This document shows positions 1-8,566 of a stretch of 42,098 nucleotides of DNA, piece by piece. The position numbers were made by a program, and so were the translations under genes. Position 1 is the first letter of the stretch, and the number at the start of each line of letters is the position of its first letter. Origin of the DNA: JADJPL01 sp964607915. Lineage in GTDB: Bacteria > Bacteroidota > Bacteroidia > Chitinophagales > Saprospiraceae. Under the pieces are notes generated by a model. That model was not told where the DNA came from and did no database searches. It saw only the letters and a list, made by a program, of their open reading frames with translations. The stretch is from positions 1 through 42,098 of the forward strand of contig CAZSMU010000016.1 of NCBI GenBank assembly GCA_964607915.1, written 5' to 3'.

Positions 1-175
1 ATACCTTTTCGAAGGTCTTCGCCAGGGTATAAGCTACCTGCCCATTGCCCGTACCACAATCCCAGGCGGCCTGTTTGTGGGGAACCAGCGCGTTCAGGTA
101 GTCGAAAAGCTCCGATGGATATGCGGGCCTGTATTTGGCGTATTGATCCGAGTGAGCGGAGAAACGGTCTTTCAA
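1..175 (-). CDS. SAM-dependent methyltransferase, 5' part (cut by window start)
   Basis: The reverse strand reads as the N-terminus of a class I methyltransferase. After a TTG start at 175 comes KDRFSAHSDQYAKYRPAYP, then SELFDYL, then the SAM-binding motif I DCGTGNGQ followed by VAYTLAKTF. Only about 58 codons are inside the window, so the catalytic remainder and substrate are unknown. The start is chosen because Bacteroidota homologues typically begin with a short MKDxFS-type lead. The frame stays open upstream to at least about 225, so an earlier start is possible. The gene lies 93 bp downstream of the patatin gene on the same strand. A small-molecule methyltransferase of the type 11 family is most likely, by family resemblance only. 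Confidence 0.72.
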   Translation of the reverse strand, partial: MKDRFSAHSDQYAKYRPAYPSELFDYLNALVPHKQAAWDCGTGNGQVAYTLAKTFEKV

Positions 176-268
176 GATTTTAGGTTTAAAAGGGTCAACT
201 TTTGCAGCAGCCGGAATTACTCCTCTTCTCCGCGAAGTTGTTTTTCCAAATACACTGAACCCGGCTTT

Positions 269-1234
269 TTACACCACTACCCGATCCCAGGATTGTCCTG
301 CTGATAGTTTGCCCTCTTTGTAGAGTGAGGCGAGTTTAGAAGGCGTGATATCGTACACGTCTTTCAGCACCCGCGGCAGGTAAATGGTGCCACGGTCAAT
401 GATATTCAGCTCTCTGATCAGTTCCTTTTCCCGTTCGCGGTCGTTTTTAGACACCTCGGCATTGGTGACATCCACGTAGCGGGACAGGATTCTCAGGATA
501 TCTTTTTTTCCCTCAAAATCACTTGGATTCAGGATTTCCGATACCTTTTCCGGCCGGGAAAAAATCGTTGCCGTTTCCTTGATTTTGCCCCGGTACAGCT
601 TGCTTTCCAGGATTTTGTGCGTCGGGCTGTGATCGCGAACCCCCCCGTCAAACAGCAGATACTTTTTGTATCCACTGCTCTCCCCTTCGAAGTCGGTCAA
701 TTCGCCCTCAAAATAATAGCCCGGAGTGAAAATCGGCAGGGAGGCCGACGCATTGACGAACTCCAGGAAATGCTGGTACGTCACTTTCTTCAGGTTAAAA
801 TAGAAGCGCTTCCCAGAGTAGAAATCCACCGTGCCGACGATGCAGACCGGAATCGAGTCGGTGTGGACATACACCGCAAAGTCTTTCTCGGTGATGACGC
901 TGCCCAGGGTCTTTTTCAGGTTCTCCTGCTCACCCAAAGAGCGCTCGCCGGCTATAATTTTCAAGAGGGCGTTCGCTTCCTTGATGCTACCGTCCGCCTT
1001 CACCGGGGCCTTGTTGAAAAACTGCTCCTGCCTCAGGTGCAACACGAATTCCTTGATCCGTTCGCGGAAGGAAGCGTCGTGCAGGGACATAGCCAAGGGC
1101 ACCGACAGGAGGGCCCCTGCTGAAATACCGGAAATGATATCCGGGCGATATCCTTTTTCAAAGAGAATCGTCTCGGCAGCACCAAATAGACCTGAAATCT
1201 TAGTGCCGCCTCCTGAAATACCTAAGTGCTTCAT
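269..1234 (-). CDS. patatin-like phospholipase
   Basis: This 321-residue protein is a patatin-family acyl hydrolase. The glycine-rich oxyanion motif GISGGGTK is at residues 5-12, the nucleophile elbow GISAG is at 36-40 (catalytic Ser38), and the dyad aspartate motif DGG is at 196-198 (Asp196). These are the three hallmarks of the family, which cleaves ester bonds of phospholipids or other lipids. There is no signal peptide or membrane segment, so it is probably cytosolic. The ATG at 1234 sits immediately before the conserved MKHLGISGGG. The leader between the gene and a possible promoter near 1359-1366 contains one of the window's inverted-repeat elements. The native substrate cannot be told from sequence. 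Confidence 0.9.
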   Translation of the reverse strand: MKHLGISGGGTKISGLFGAAETILFEKGYRPDIISGISAGALLSVPLAMSLHDASFRERIKEFVLHLRQEQFFNKAPVKADGSIKEANALLKIIAGERSLGEQENLKKTLGSVITEKDFAVYVHTDSIPVCIVGTVDFYSGKRFYFNLKKVTYQHFLEFVNASASLPIFTPGYYFEGELTDFEGESSGYKKYLLFDGGVRDHSPTHKILESKLYRGKIKETATIFSRPEKVSEILNPSDFEGKKDILRILSRYVDVTNAEVSKNDREREKELIRELNIIDRGTIYLPRVLKDVYDITPSKLASLYKEGKLSAGQSWDRVVV

Positions 1235-1252
1235 TGGGAATGATTTGAGTTT

Positions 1253-1330
1253 AGCAGATGGGTTGCGAGGAATCTACGAGGAGGGAAAAAACTCTTTTTA
1301 CTCTTTGAGATTTCCCTCGCAACCCGTCTG
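1253..1330. repeat. short inverted-repeat element (family copy 1)
   Basis: GGGTTGCGAGG at 1260-1270 pairs perfectly with CCTCGCAACCC at 1315-1325, separated by 44 bp containing two purine/A-rich inner segments. The outer ends and the inner AATCT and AAAAA segments resemble the longer elements at 12751-12904 and 14221-14386. It lies between the patatin start and its likely promoter, so it would be transcribed as a leader hairpin. Its relation to the family is inferred by eye. Confidence 0.6.
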
Positions 1331-1358
1331 GCTGCGGGCGATGGTACCCGCACGCACT

Positions 1359-1366
1359 CAAATGTA
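1359..1366 (-). promoter_or_regulatory. possible -7 box upstream of patatin gene
   Basis: The reverse strand reads TACATTTG, a match to the Bacteroidota TAnnTTTG -7 element. No convincing -33 TTTG is seen at 19-21 bp upstream. It would give a leader of about 120 nt containing the hairpin at 1260-1325. Confidence 0.35.
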
Positions 1367-1443
1367 AAAAAAATGTAGGTTTGCAGTGGGGTCTCCTTCA
1401 TTTTTTTTGGTGCGCTCTATTTAGATGATCTACCCCTTTCTCA

Positions 1444-2928
1444 TCAATACCCGTCTGATTTTTTGCCGGTGGGCGGCTCCATATCCACGTCGCCTGGGCC
1501 TGCGACGCGGAACTCGACGCGGCGGTTCATGAAGCTTGCGTTTACCGGAACCAGACTCTCGTTTGATCCTTTCCACTGAACTACCAGGCGGTTGCGCTCG
1601 ATGTTGTGGTTTTTCGTCAGGTGGTCTATTACCGCCTGGGCGCGGTTAAAGGAGAGCAGGTTGTTGTACGCTTCCGAGCCCGTGGCATCCGCGAAGCCCG
1701 TCACGACGAGGCGCAGGTTGAGGTTGGCACGCAAGGTGCGCGCCACGCTGGCCAGGTTGCCATAGTCGGTATATTTGACCGTTGCATTGTCGGTGCCGAA
1801 GTGGATCATAGGCAGGAACCACTCCGCTGATGAATTGCGCGTATCGTTTAGGGTGGCATTATTTTGCTGCAAGGCCTCGTCAATCAGTTCGCGCACGCGG
1901 TCTTCGGTCACGCCGCCCGGACGGGTTTTAGGGTTGGTGACAACCCCTTCCTCGTTCACCTCTTCCCCTTCTGCTGGGGTGTAGAACGGCTCGCGGTCTT
2001 TGTAATCCGGCACTCCGTCGCGGTCGGAATCCAGGGTGCGGCCCTTGGTATCTACAATAGCACCCGGTGGGGTATTCAACTCCTGATCCAGGGCGTCGAG
2101 TACGCCGTCCTGGTCGGAGTCGGTGAGGTTTTGCTCTGTGCGACTCTTGAGATCCTCGATATCGTTGAGTACCGACTCGATGGGGTTTACCCAGTACAGC
2201 GGTTCGCTCTGCGAAGCCGGGTTCCCGATATTGAAGTTGAACGTCAGATTGGTAACGGATAAAATATCTCGGAAGGAGGATTTTTGCGTGGAAAATTTGT
2301 CCAGATTGATGCCGTCCACCAGGTCGGCCATGCCGCCGAACACCATGAAGGCCTGTTCTTCGAGGCCGATGTTCATGCGCTCACTGACGCGGAAAGACAA
2401 GCCGGCGCCGACGACGACATGGGTTGCGAACTTACTTTCATACTTCTGTTTGCGAGCGTATTCTGCAGTGAACTCCCCATCGAAGACATTCCCGCCTACC
2501 CCGGCCATGGCATACAGGTTCACCGGCCGCACCGACTTATTCCAGTTCATACTGTTCAGCGAAATCACTCCAAGCAAACTGCCGGACATCCAGTTGGCGT
2601 TGAACTCGCGGAGAGAAACCCCCGGATCATCCGCTCCTTTCAATTCACCGTAGATGAAATCCCCACGCAAGGAGAACACATAGTCCAATGCTTTGCGGAA
2701 ATGGAGGCCAACGGCATAGGACGGCAGAGGCTTTACGTCGCCCCCCATGTAGGTGAAGCCCCCGTTGAGGCCGACTTCGAACATACTTTTTGGAGTGGGC
2801 AGGGACGGCTTAGCAGCAGCACTCTCCTCCCCGGTATCCGCCGGGGCTGGTTTCTCTTTTTGGGCGAAGGCGGGCTGCACGCAGGCAAAAAGACAGATAA
2901 AGCAACCTAAGAAGAATTGTTTGATCAT
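1444..2928 (-). CDS. OmpA-family outer-membrane protein with TSP type-3 repeats
   Basis: The 494-residue precursor begins with a signal peptide (residues 1-22, ending AFA-Q). An acidic/proline linker follows, then a predicted beta-barrel at about 50-235 with alternating aromatic strands. Two calcium-binding thrombospondin type-3-like repeats (DSDQDGVLD at 270-278, DSDRDGVPD at 300-308) follow. The C-terminal OmpA peptidoglycan-binding domain (about 375-475) has the NNLLSFNRAQAV helix and RRVEF near 469-473. It likely anchors the outer membrane to the cell wall. Type IX-associated OmpA proteins such as PorE share the OmpA domain but not this barrel layout, so a direct secretion role is not claimed. 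A good promoter lies at 3010-3040. Confidence 0.88.
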   Translation of the reverse strand: MIKQFFLGCFICLFACVQPAFAQKEKPAPADTGEESAAAKPSLPTPKSMFEVGLNGGFTYMGGDVKPLPSYAVGLHFRKALDYVFSLRGDFIYGELKGADDPGVSLREFNANWMSGSLLGVISLNSMNWNKSVRPVNLYAMAGVGGNVFDGEFTAEYARKQKYESKFATHVVVGAGLSFRVSERMNIGLEEQAFMVFGGMADLVDGINLDKFSTQKSSFRDILSVTNLTFNFNIGNPASQSEPLYWVNPIESVLNDIEDLKSRTEQNLTDSDQDGVLDALDQELNTPPGAIVDTKGRTLDSDRDGVPDYKDREPFYTPAEGEEVNEEGVVTNPKTRPGGVTEDRVRELIDEALQQNNATLNDTRNSSAEWFLPMIHFGTDNATVKYTDYGNLASVARTLRANLNLRLVVTGFADATGSEAYNNLLSFNRAQAVIDHLTKNHNIERNRLVVQWKGSNESLVPVNASFMNRRVEFRVAGPGDVDMEPPTGKKSDGY

Positions 2929-3009
2929 AACAACGGTGTTTGTGTGGTTTATGGGATCAACACGGGCCTTTTACACAGGCTGACACACGGTAAAAAAATT
3001 AAATACCCT

Positions 3010-3040
3010 CAAATATACGCTATTTTTAATGTTTGACAAA
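3010..3040 (-). promoter_or_regulatory. Bacteroidota-type promoter of the OmpA-family gene
   Basis: On the reverse strand TTTG (3040-3037) is followed after exactly 19 bp by TATATTTG (3017-3010). This matches the Bacteroidota primary-sigma consensus TTTG-N19-21-TAnnTTTG. Transcription would start near 3004, giving a leader of about 75 nt before the start codon at 2928. Confidence 0.75.
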
Positions 3041-3183
3041 AAAACTCGCTTCCTCAACGGCCATATACCACAAATCCCCTGCCGTTCTTACATCAAAATG
3101 GGCGGTTTTACCGAAATTATCGCTATATTGCGTCCCTATGGCGCGCTCGGCGTTGTCCCGCCGGGTTACAGACTTCTTCCATT

Positions 3184-4290
3184 ATGTTAGAGCACTGGTT
3201 AAGCCCGGTCAACCCCGGGCAAATAGTAGAGGCAGAACTGCAGCCCTGGCAACTGGGCGCGCGCGTCCGCCTGCACACAGAATCCGGACTGCCCGGCCTG
3301 CGAGGGGTTCGCATTGCCCTCATCGGCGTAGGTACAGCGGATGCCGACGCTGCGAGGAAAGCATTATACCCCATGGCCTTCCCCTTCGAAGGGCTAAAGA
3401 TAGCCGACCTGGGCAATATCCGCAACAACAACCTGTCGTTCATCATCCCTACCCTCGTAGAGCTGTTGCACAGCAAGATAGTACCAGTGCTACTCGGCAA
3501 CGACCTCTACTTCGGGCTGTCGCTCTTCAAAGCGGCCAGACAGGTGCTCGAAAACATCAACCTCGTGGTGGTGGACGAAAAAATACGCTTTCACCCCGGC
3601 AAGCAGAAAGACTCCAGCTCTGTACTCCATGAAGTGCTTGACGACCCCGAGCATCCGCTCTTCCATCTCGGGGTAATAGGCTTTCAGGGGCATTTCACCG
3701 CCCCCGACACCTTGCGCGAAATGGAACGCCGCTGCTTCGACCTCGTCCGCCTGGGCTATGCCCGAGCCAACCTTGCAGAAACCGAACCCGTCATCCGGGA
3801 CGCCGACCTGCTCTGGTTCCACACCGCAGCCTTAAAGCAGTCGGAAGCACCGGCACAGGCCACCCCCTCGCCTAGTGGTTTCGCCATCGAGGAGGCTTGC
3901 CAACTGTGCCGGTACGCCGGTATGAGCGACAAGCTCAAGGCGTTTGGCCTCTTCGGCTTTCGGGCAGAGTATGACCAACGGCAGCTCGGCGCACAGGCCA
4001 CCGCCCAGATGATCTGGTATTTCCTGGATGGTTTCCATGGCCGCCGCAACGATTTCCCCGCCTCGCTCGACGGACTCGTGGAATACATCGTGGAACTGAA
4101 ACCACACGACTACACCCTCACGTTCTGGAAAAGCCAAAAGACAGGGCGCTGGTGGATACAGGTTCCCGTCGAGACCTCGCACAAAATCCAGCGGCACCGG
4201 CTCATCCCCTGTTCCTACAACGACTATAAATCCGCCTGCCAGGATGAATTACCGGAGCGGCTCATCCAGGCGTTCAAGCGCTTTGGCTAA
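3184..4290 (+). CDS. arginase/formimidoylglutamase-fold protein, metal ligands apparently lost
   Basis: The 368-residue protein matches the Bacteroidota branch of the ureohydrolase (arginase/agmatinase/HutG) family. Its C-terminal half contains IEEACQLCRYAGMSDKL (236-252), AQMIWYFLDGF, RWWIQVP and PCSYNDYKSAC. The ligand motifs of active enzymes do not appear. GGDHS is replaced by LGNDLY (104-109), DAHxD by VDEKIRF (130-136), and SxDxDxxDP by a WFHTAALKQSEAP-type segment (211-223). The binuclear manganese site is therefore probably absent, and database-style names such as formimidoylglutamase may be wrong functionally. The ATG at 3184 starts a compact N-terminus. The gene converges on murF with a 7-bp gap. 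Its role is unknown. Confidence 0.82.
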   Translation: MLEHWLSPVNPGQIVEAELQPWQLGARVRLHTESGLPGLRGVRIALIGVGTADADAARKALYPMAFPFEGLKIADLGNIRNNNLSFIIPTLVELLHSKIVPVLLGNDLYFGLSLFKAARQVLENINLVVVDEKIRFHPGKQKDSSSVLHEVLDDPEHPLFHLGVIGFQGHFTAPDTLREMERRCFDLVRLGYARANLAETEPVIRDADLLWFHTAALKQSEAPAQATPSPSGFAIEEACQLCRYAGMSDKLKAFGLFGFRAEYDQRQLGAQATAQMIWYFLDGFHGRRNDFPASLDGLVEYIVELKPHDYTLTFWKSQKTGRWWIQVPVETSHKIQRHRLIPCSYNDYKSACQDELPERLIQAFKRFG

Positions 4291-4297
4291 GCACGTG

Positions 4298-5602
4298 TTA
4301 CAGCACTTTCTCCAACTGCATCCCCCGCGACCCCTTCAGCAGGAAGTGCGTACCTTCCCAGGGTTGGGCCTTGAACCACTCCCGCAGCGCAGATACATTC
4401 GGGAAGTGGCGCAGCCCAAGGGCTTCGGCGGTGGCATGGAAGTCCGCCCCCACCAATACGACCTCTTCAAAGCCGAGTTCGCAGGCAAGGCGGCCTATCC
4501 GCGCGTGTTCTTCTGCAGCAGCCTCCCCTAATTCAAACATAGCCCCCAAAATAGCTACTTTGGGATGCTGCGGCAGTGCCGCAAAGTTGCGTAGCGCCGC
4601 CTCCATACTCGAAGGGTTGGCGTTATAGGCATCTAAAATCATCGTATTGCTGCCCAGCGACAGGATCTGGGAGCGGTTCATGCCCGGTATATAGGCCTCA
4701 ATGGCCGCCTTGATTTTTTGCGCCGGCACCTTGAAGTACTGCCCCAATGCGATAGCCGTTGTAAGGTTGCCCACGTTGTAGCGCCCAATCAGATGCGAAT
4801 GGATTTCCAGCAACTGCCCCGTTTCATCTGCCATAGCCAGGTGTACAAAGGGTTGCACTTCCAGGAGTTTGATGCCTATCGGGTATGCACCGGCAGCGGG
4901 CGCCTCCGACAGCCCGTATAAAACCCGCTTGGGCGCGGTATCCGACAGCTCCCTCAAAAAAGGCTCTTCGACATTCACGAATATCGTCCCCTTGCGGCCT
5001 TCGAGATAGCGATAGAGTTCCGACTTGCCCTTTTTGACACCTTCTATGCCGCCAAAGCCCTCGAGGTGTGCTTTGCCGATATTCGTAATCACACCGTGCG
5101 TCGGCTCTGCGATTTGGCAGAGGAATGCGATTTCCCCTTGCGCATTGGCACCCATTTCGATGACGGCTACTTCTGTATGGTCGGGCATGGCGAGCAGGGT
5201 CAGGGCAACGCCGATGTGGTTGTTTAGGTTCCCCCGGGTAAAGTGGGTGGGATAATGCACAGACAGCACCGCGCTCAGCAACTCTTTGGTCGTCGTTTTC
5301 CCATTGCTGCCCGTCACCGCGATGACGGGGATATTGAACTTGCGCCGGTGAAAGCGGGCCAATTGTTGCAGCGTGTTGAGCACGTCCTCCACCAGGATCC
5401 GGTTGCTGCCGGGCACGAGGGCTTCCGGCTCGTCCACAATGGCATAGGCGGCGCCGGCCTCGAGGGCCTGGCCCGCAAAGTGGTTCCCGTTGAAGCGATC
5501 CCCTTTGAGGGCAAAAAACAGGCTGCCCGGTTCGACGTGGCGGGAGTCGGTGCTTATTTTTCCGCTCTGCTGGTACAATTCGTAGAGTTCGTTGATTTCC
5601 AT
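4298..5602 (-). CDS. murF: UDP-N-acetylmuramoyl-tripeptide--D-alanyl-D-alanine ligase
   Basis: MurF adds the D-Ala-D-Ala dipeptide to the UDP-MurNAc-tripeptide, the last cytoplasmic step of muropeptide building. The 434-residue protein has the N-terminal STDSR and FFALKGDRFNGNHF substrate-binding motifs (17-42). The Mur-ligase P-loop TGSNGKTTTKE is at 97-107. The central domain contains IEMGANAQGEI, and the C-terminal ligase domain contains ILDAYNANPSSM. Length is normal for the family. It lies downstream of gldJ on the same strand, as in many Bacteroidota, but the 192-bp gap contains hairpins, so strict co-transcription is uncertain. Confidence 0.95.
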   Translation of the reverse strand: MEINELYELYQQSGKISTDSRHVEPGSLFFALKGDRFNGNHFAGQALEAGAAYAIVDEPEALVPGSNRILVEDVLNTLQQLARFHRRKFNIPVIAVTGSNGKTTTKELLSAVLSVHYPTHFTRGNLNNHIGVALTLLAMPDHTEVAVIEMGANAQGEIAFLCQIAEPTHGVITNIGKAHLEGFGGIEGVKKGKSELYRYLEGRKGTIFVNVEEPFLRELSDTAPKRVLYGLSEAPAAGAYPIGIKLLEVQPFVHLAMADETGQLLEIHSHLIGRYNVGNLTTAIALGQYFKVPAQKIKAAIEAYIPGMNRSQILSLGSNTMILDAYNANPSSMEAALRNFAALPQHPKVAILGAMFELGEAAAEEHARIGRLACELGFEEVVLVGADFHATAEALGLRHFPNVSALREWFKAQPWEGTHFLLKGSRGMQLEKVL

Positions 5603-5641
5603 AATCGCCGGTTATTTTATCAGACTTGGCTTACCACAATG

Positions 5642-5701
5642 CGCAGGCCCCGCTATCTGATTCAGGACTAGGAAACGCTGAAAGAGATGGCGGGGCCTGC
5701 G
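5642..5701. repeat. GC-rich inverted repeat between murF and gldJ
   Basis: CGCAGGCCCCGC at 5642-5653 pairs perfectly with GCGGGGCCTGCG at 5690-5701, with a 36-bp spacer. It stands 40 bp upstream of murF and 94 bp beyond the gldJ stop codon. Neither orientation has a clear downstream U-tract, so it is more likely an RNA structure or repeat part than a simple terminator. Confidence 0.6.
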
Positions 5702-5732
5702 TGGGATTCCCCTTTGGGGGATGAAGGCTATC

Positions 5733-5794
5733 GGACTGGTTGCCGGGGAGATTACACGGGCTAAAATTGCCTTTTTTCCCTCGTAACAAGTCTA
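5733..5794. repeat. short inverted-repeat element (family copy 2), abutting the gldJ stop
   Basis: The right arm read on the reverse strand is TAGACTTGTTACGAGGG and begins directly after the TAA stop of gldJ (5797-5795). The left arm GGACTGGTTGCCGGGG (5733-5748) is a looser match. The pair encloses an A/T-rich core, GGCTAAAATTGCC. The end sequence is nearly identical to the arms at 8670-8696 and 14222-14239. Confidence 0.5.
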
Positions 5795-7291
5795 TTACTT
5801 GAAACGTCGATCCACCCGCTTGTTTTTCACGTTGAACACATTCCCGCTGGGCTGCTCATTGGAGGTGGGGCTGCCCATACGGGTCATGGCGCAACGGAAG
5901 CCAATGGTGCGGTCGGCTTCGGTTTCGTCTTTGAAGCGGCGGGCACCGGGGGAGAGCCAGTAGGCGCGGTCGGCCCAGGAGCCTCCTTTGTACACCCGCG
6001 ATTTATCGCTGATGAGCGAGTGTTGTTCGTCGTACAGTATACCCGAATCCGAATCGCCGTCCTGGTAGCCGATCAATTCGCCTTTGCGGATATTGCTGCG
6101 GTTCTCCAGTTCCTTTGCCGTCAGCAGGCGGTATTTGATACGGCCGAGGGAGTCCTTTTGGACTTCGCCGTTGGCGTCTTTCACCGGCACCTTGAAACCA
6201 TCGCCGCGATAGGGGTTCAAATCCTGGTTCTCGGCATCGCGCAGGGTCGCGGCGGTCAGCGGGCGGTAGGCATCGAGCACCCATTCGCTCACGTTACCCG
6301 CCATATTGTACAGGCCGAAGTCATTCGGCATATAGGAGCGCACTTCGCCGGGGATATGGGCATTGTCGTTGAGTTTGCCCGCAATACCCATGTAGTCGCC
6401 CTTACCTTTTTTGAAGTTGGCCATGATGGCGCCCTGGTTTTTATCGCGCACCTGATAGCGGACAGAATTGCCGTTCCAGGGGTAGTTGCGGCGGTCGGTG
6501 TACAACTCGTCCTGGTCGGAGGATTGGTTGCCGCGCAGGGCCAGGGCAGCGTACTCCCACTCCGCTTCTGTAGGCAGGCGGTACTCTGGAAGGAGGATAC
6601 CATCTTCGAAGCGCACGGAGCGTTCTTCGCCAGTGCTGACATCCTTCAGGCCGCGGCGCACATCGGGAGCGTATTTGCCAGCTAAGTAAGCATCCGTGTT
6701 AAAATTCTCTTCCCCTTTCTGTTCAGGATTGGGATTGATGATGCCTTTTTGAATCAGGATCATTTCATTGACCCTGTCCGTACGCCATTTGGCATAGTCG
6801 TTGGCCTGCAGCCAGTTTACGCCGACCACGGGGTAATTGTCGTAGGAGGGGTGGGTAAAATACGATTTCACGAACGGATCGTTGTAGGCCAGTTCTTCGA
6901 GCCATACCAGGGAGTCGGGGCGTGCTTTCTCCACCACTTCCAAATCGGTCCCGGCGAACATCCGGGAGAGCCAGTACACATATTCCCGGTAAGCCAGGTT
7001 AGAGACTTCCGTTTCGTCCATATAAAAAGAGGAGACGGTCACCCGGCGGGGGATGTTGTTCCATTCGGACATCACGTCTTCCTGGGTGTATCCCATGGTG
7101 AAGGTACCGCCCTCCACCAGTACGAGGTTGGGGCCGGTAGCCTGGCCTTCGTAGTCCAGTTTTTCGAAACCGCCCCAGTCTTTATCGTTGTAATTCCAAC
7201 CTGTCGTGGCAGAGGTTTCCTTGCTCTTGCAGGAAGTTAACAGCGCGGCTGTCATCAGGGAATAAGCGCCAAACTTCAAAAACTTCTTCAT
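5795..7291 (-). CDS. gldJ: gliding motility / type IX secretion lipoprotein GldJ
   Basis: The 498-residue precursor has a lipoprotein signal peptide with lipobox LLTSC (Cys21 lipidated). It then carries a formylglycine-generating-enzyme-like fold: LVLVEGGTFTMG at about 57-67, LPTEAEWEYAA, NMAGNVSEWVLDAY, and the closing KGGSWADRAYWLSPGARR and IGFRCAMTR segments. GldJ shares this FGE-sulfatase fold with GldK and SprA-associated lipoproteins and stabilises the gliding/type IX apparatus at the outer membrane. The assignment to GldJ rather than GldK rests on placement beside murF, porU and porV, as in flavobacteria. The inverted-repeat arm starts immediately after the stop codon. The enzyme activity of the FGE fold is not expected here. 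Confidence 0.88.
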   Translation of the reverse strand: MKKFLKFGAYSLMTAALLTSCKSKETSATTGWNYNDKDWGGFEKLDYEGQATGPNLVLVEGGTFTMGYTQEDVMSEWNNIPRRVTVSSFYMDETEVSNLAYREYVYWLSRMFAGTDLEVVEKARPDSLVWLEELAYNDPFVKSYFTHPSYDNYPVVGVNWLQANDYAKWRTDRVNEMILIQKGIINPNPEQKGEENFNTDAYLAGKYAPDVRRGLKDVSTGEERSVRFEDGILLPEYRLPTEAEWEYAALALRGNQSSDQDELYTDRRNYPWNGNSVRYQVRDKNQGAIMANFKKGKGDYMGIAGKLNDNAHIPGEVRSYMPNDFGLYNMAGNVSEWVLDAYRPLTAATLRDAENQDLNPYRGDGFKVPVKDANGEVQKDSLGRIKYRLLTAKELENRSNIRKGELIGYQDGDSDSGILYDEQHSLISDKSRVYKGGSWADRAYWLSPGARRFKDETEADRTIGFRCAMTRMGSPTSNEQPSGNVFNVKNKRVDRRFK

Positions 7292-7405
7292 TCTTGTTAG
7301 AAGGTTTTATTAGAAATGTCCTTTTTGGTTTTTGAGCATCCCTGCGAACGGGATGTCCCGTTGTGCGCATAGTTATGCCATACTATGCCCAAAACGAAGC
7401 GGCTG

Positions 7406-7413
7406 CAAAATTA
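7406..7413 (-). promoter_or_regulatory. -7 box upstream of gldJ
   Basis: The reverse strand reads TAATTTTG followed by CAG, a match to the TAnnTTTG -7 element. A TTTG at the expected -33 distance is not clear. Transcription starting near 7400 would give a leader of about 110 nt. Confidence 0.45.
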
Positions 7414-7537
7414 GTATTTTCCGGGGGTTAATATCCTGCAAAACGCGCTTTTTTCGATGACGCAGTGGGGCCGGCCTATTTGAGTTTTTTTAATAAAAAA
7501 AAGGTTATCAACTTTTTAGGTCTGTTGGAAGGCGGGA

Positions 7538-8566
7538 TTAGCGAAACATATTAAAACAATTATTGAGTTGAGCTGACTTTTTGCGGCGACGTGCGGGCTG
7601 TCCCTCGGCGAAGTTGAGGCCCAGCGATACTTCGTGTGCGCCGCCAGTGCGCGCCAGTCCCAGGGCAGACAGCGTTGCGTCGTAGCTGTATCCAAAGCGG
7701 AAGACGCCCTGGCGGACCCCGATAAGGGCGATGGCGGCATCGGGGTTGCCTCCGCTGTGGCGATACCAAAGCCCCCCAAAGAGGAGGTGGTAGCCGAGGT
7801 ATGCCCCGGCGTTAATCTGCATAAACCCGGCCTGGCGAACAATCTGGATATTGGGGGAAACGACAGCGGGATACCTCAGATGGTCGCCCTCTGCAAACCC
7901 GATATCCCAGCCCGCGTGAAGCGATACGCGCATAGGGCGGCCCAGCCGGAGGTTGTCTTTAGATTCCAGGAAATTCTCGTCCGGGCGGTTGAGGTGGCGC
8001 AAGGCGATGCCCACATAGCCCTTGCTGTTGTGCAGTACCAGCCCTGTACCGAGGTCGGGAGCCAGGCGCTGCAGGCCGCTCGGCCGGTTCTCCTCGCTCG
8101 GGGCCACCCCGCCACCGGGGAGGGTAGCCCCGGTATAGGGATTGAGCTGGTCGCCAAAGACGAGCCGGTCCCAGTCCACCCGCGTCTGTAAAACACCGCC
8201 TTCCATACCGAATTTTGCAAAGAAATCGTCTCCTAATTGCACGGAATAGCTATATACTGCGTGCAGGGTCAGCGTGCGATAGATGCCGTTCCCCGCATCA
8301 TCTGCCAGAACCGATATTCCGAAACCGCTGTTTAGGCTGTTGAGGGCCTGTTCAAAGCCCAGGGCATACGTGCTGTACGCATTGGGCCAGGAAGGCCACT
8401 GGTTGCGGTAGTTCAGCGAGATGCGCGGTGCCTCTGCAACCCCTGCCATAGCCGGGTTCAACTGGAGCGGCGATGCATAGAACTGGCTGAACAGAGGGTC
8501 CTGAGCCAGGATATGCCCCAGGTAGGAAAGGAAAAATACAAGTAAAAAGACTGGTCTTGAAGGCAT
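7538..8566 (-). CDS. PorP/SprF-family type IX secretion outer-membrane protein
   Basis: This 342-residue precursor has a signal peptide (about residues 1-21, ending ILA-Q). It is followed directly by DPLFSQFYASPLQLNPAMAG, the family signature near the mature N-terminus, and by YRNQWPSW. The rest alternates aromatic and polar residues, as in a small outer-membrane beta-barrel. PorP/SprF proteins are type IX components or partners of SprB-like surface adhesins; many paralogues exist per genome, so PorP or SprF cannot be chosen. The ATG at 8566 is preferred over an earlier in-frame start at 8689 because it gives a clean signal peptide. It is divergent from porU. Confidence 0.9.
   Translation of the reverse strand: MPSRPVFLLVFFLSYLGHILAQDPLFSQFYASPLQLNPAMAGVAEAPRISLNYRNQWPSWPNAYSTYALGFEQALNSLNSGFGISVLADDAGNGIYRTLTLHAVYSYSVQLGDDFFAKFGMEGGVLQTRVDWDRLVFGDQLNPYTGATLPGGGVAPSEENRPSGLQRLAPDLGTGLVLHNSKGYVGIALRHLNRPDENFLESKDNLRLGRPMRVSLHAGWDIGFAEGDHLRYPAVVSPNIQIVRQAGFMQINAGAYLGYHLLFGGLWYRHSGGNPDAAIALIGVRQGVFRFGYSYDATLSALGLARTGGAHEVSLGLNFAEGQPARRRKKSAQLNNCFNMFR

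Noticed and set aside
77..304. 75-codon plus-strand frame at the window start
   Set aside because: It is opposite the methyltransferase N-terminus, which has a clear SAM motif on the minus strand.
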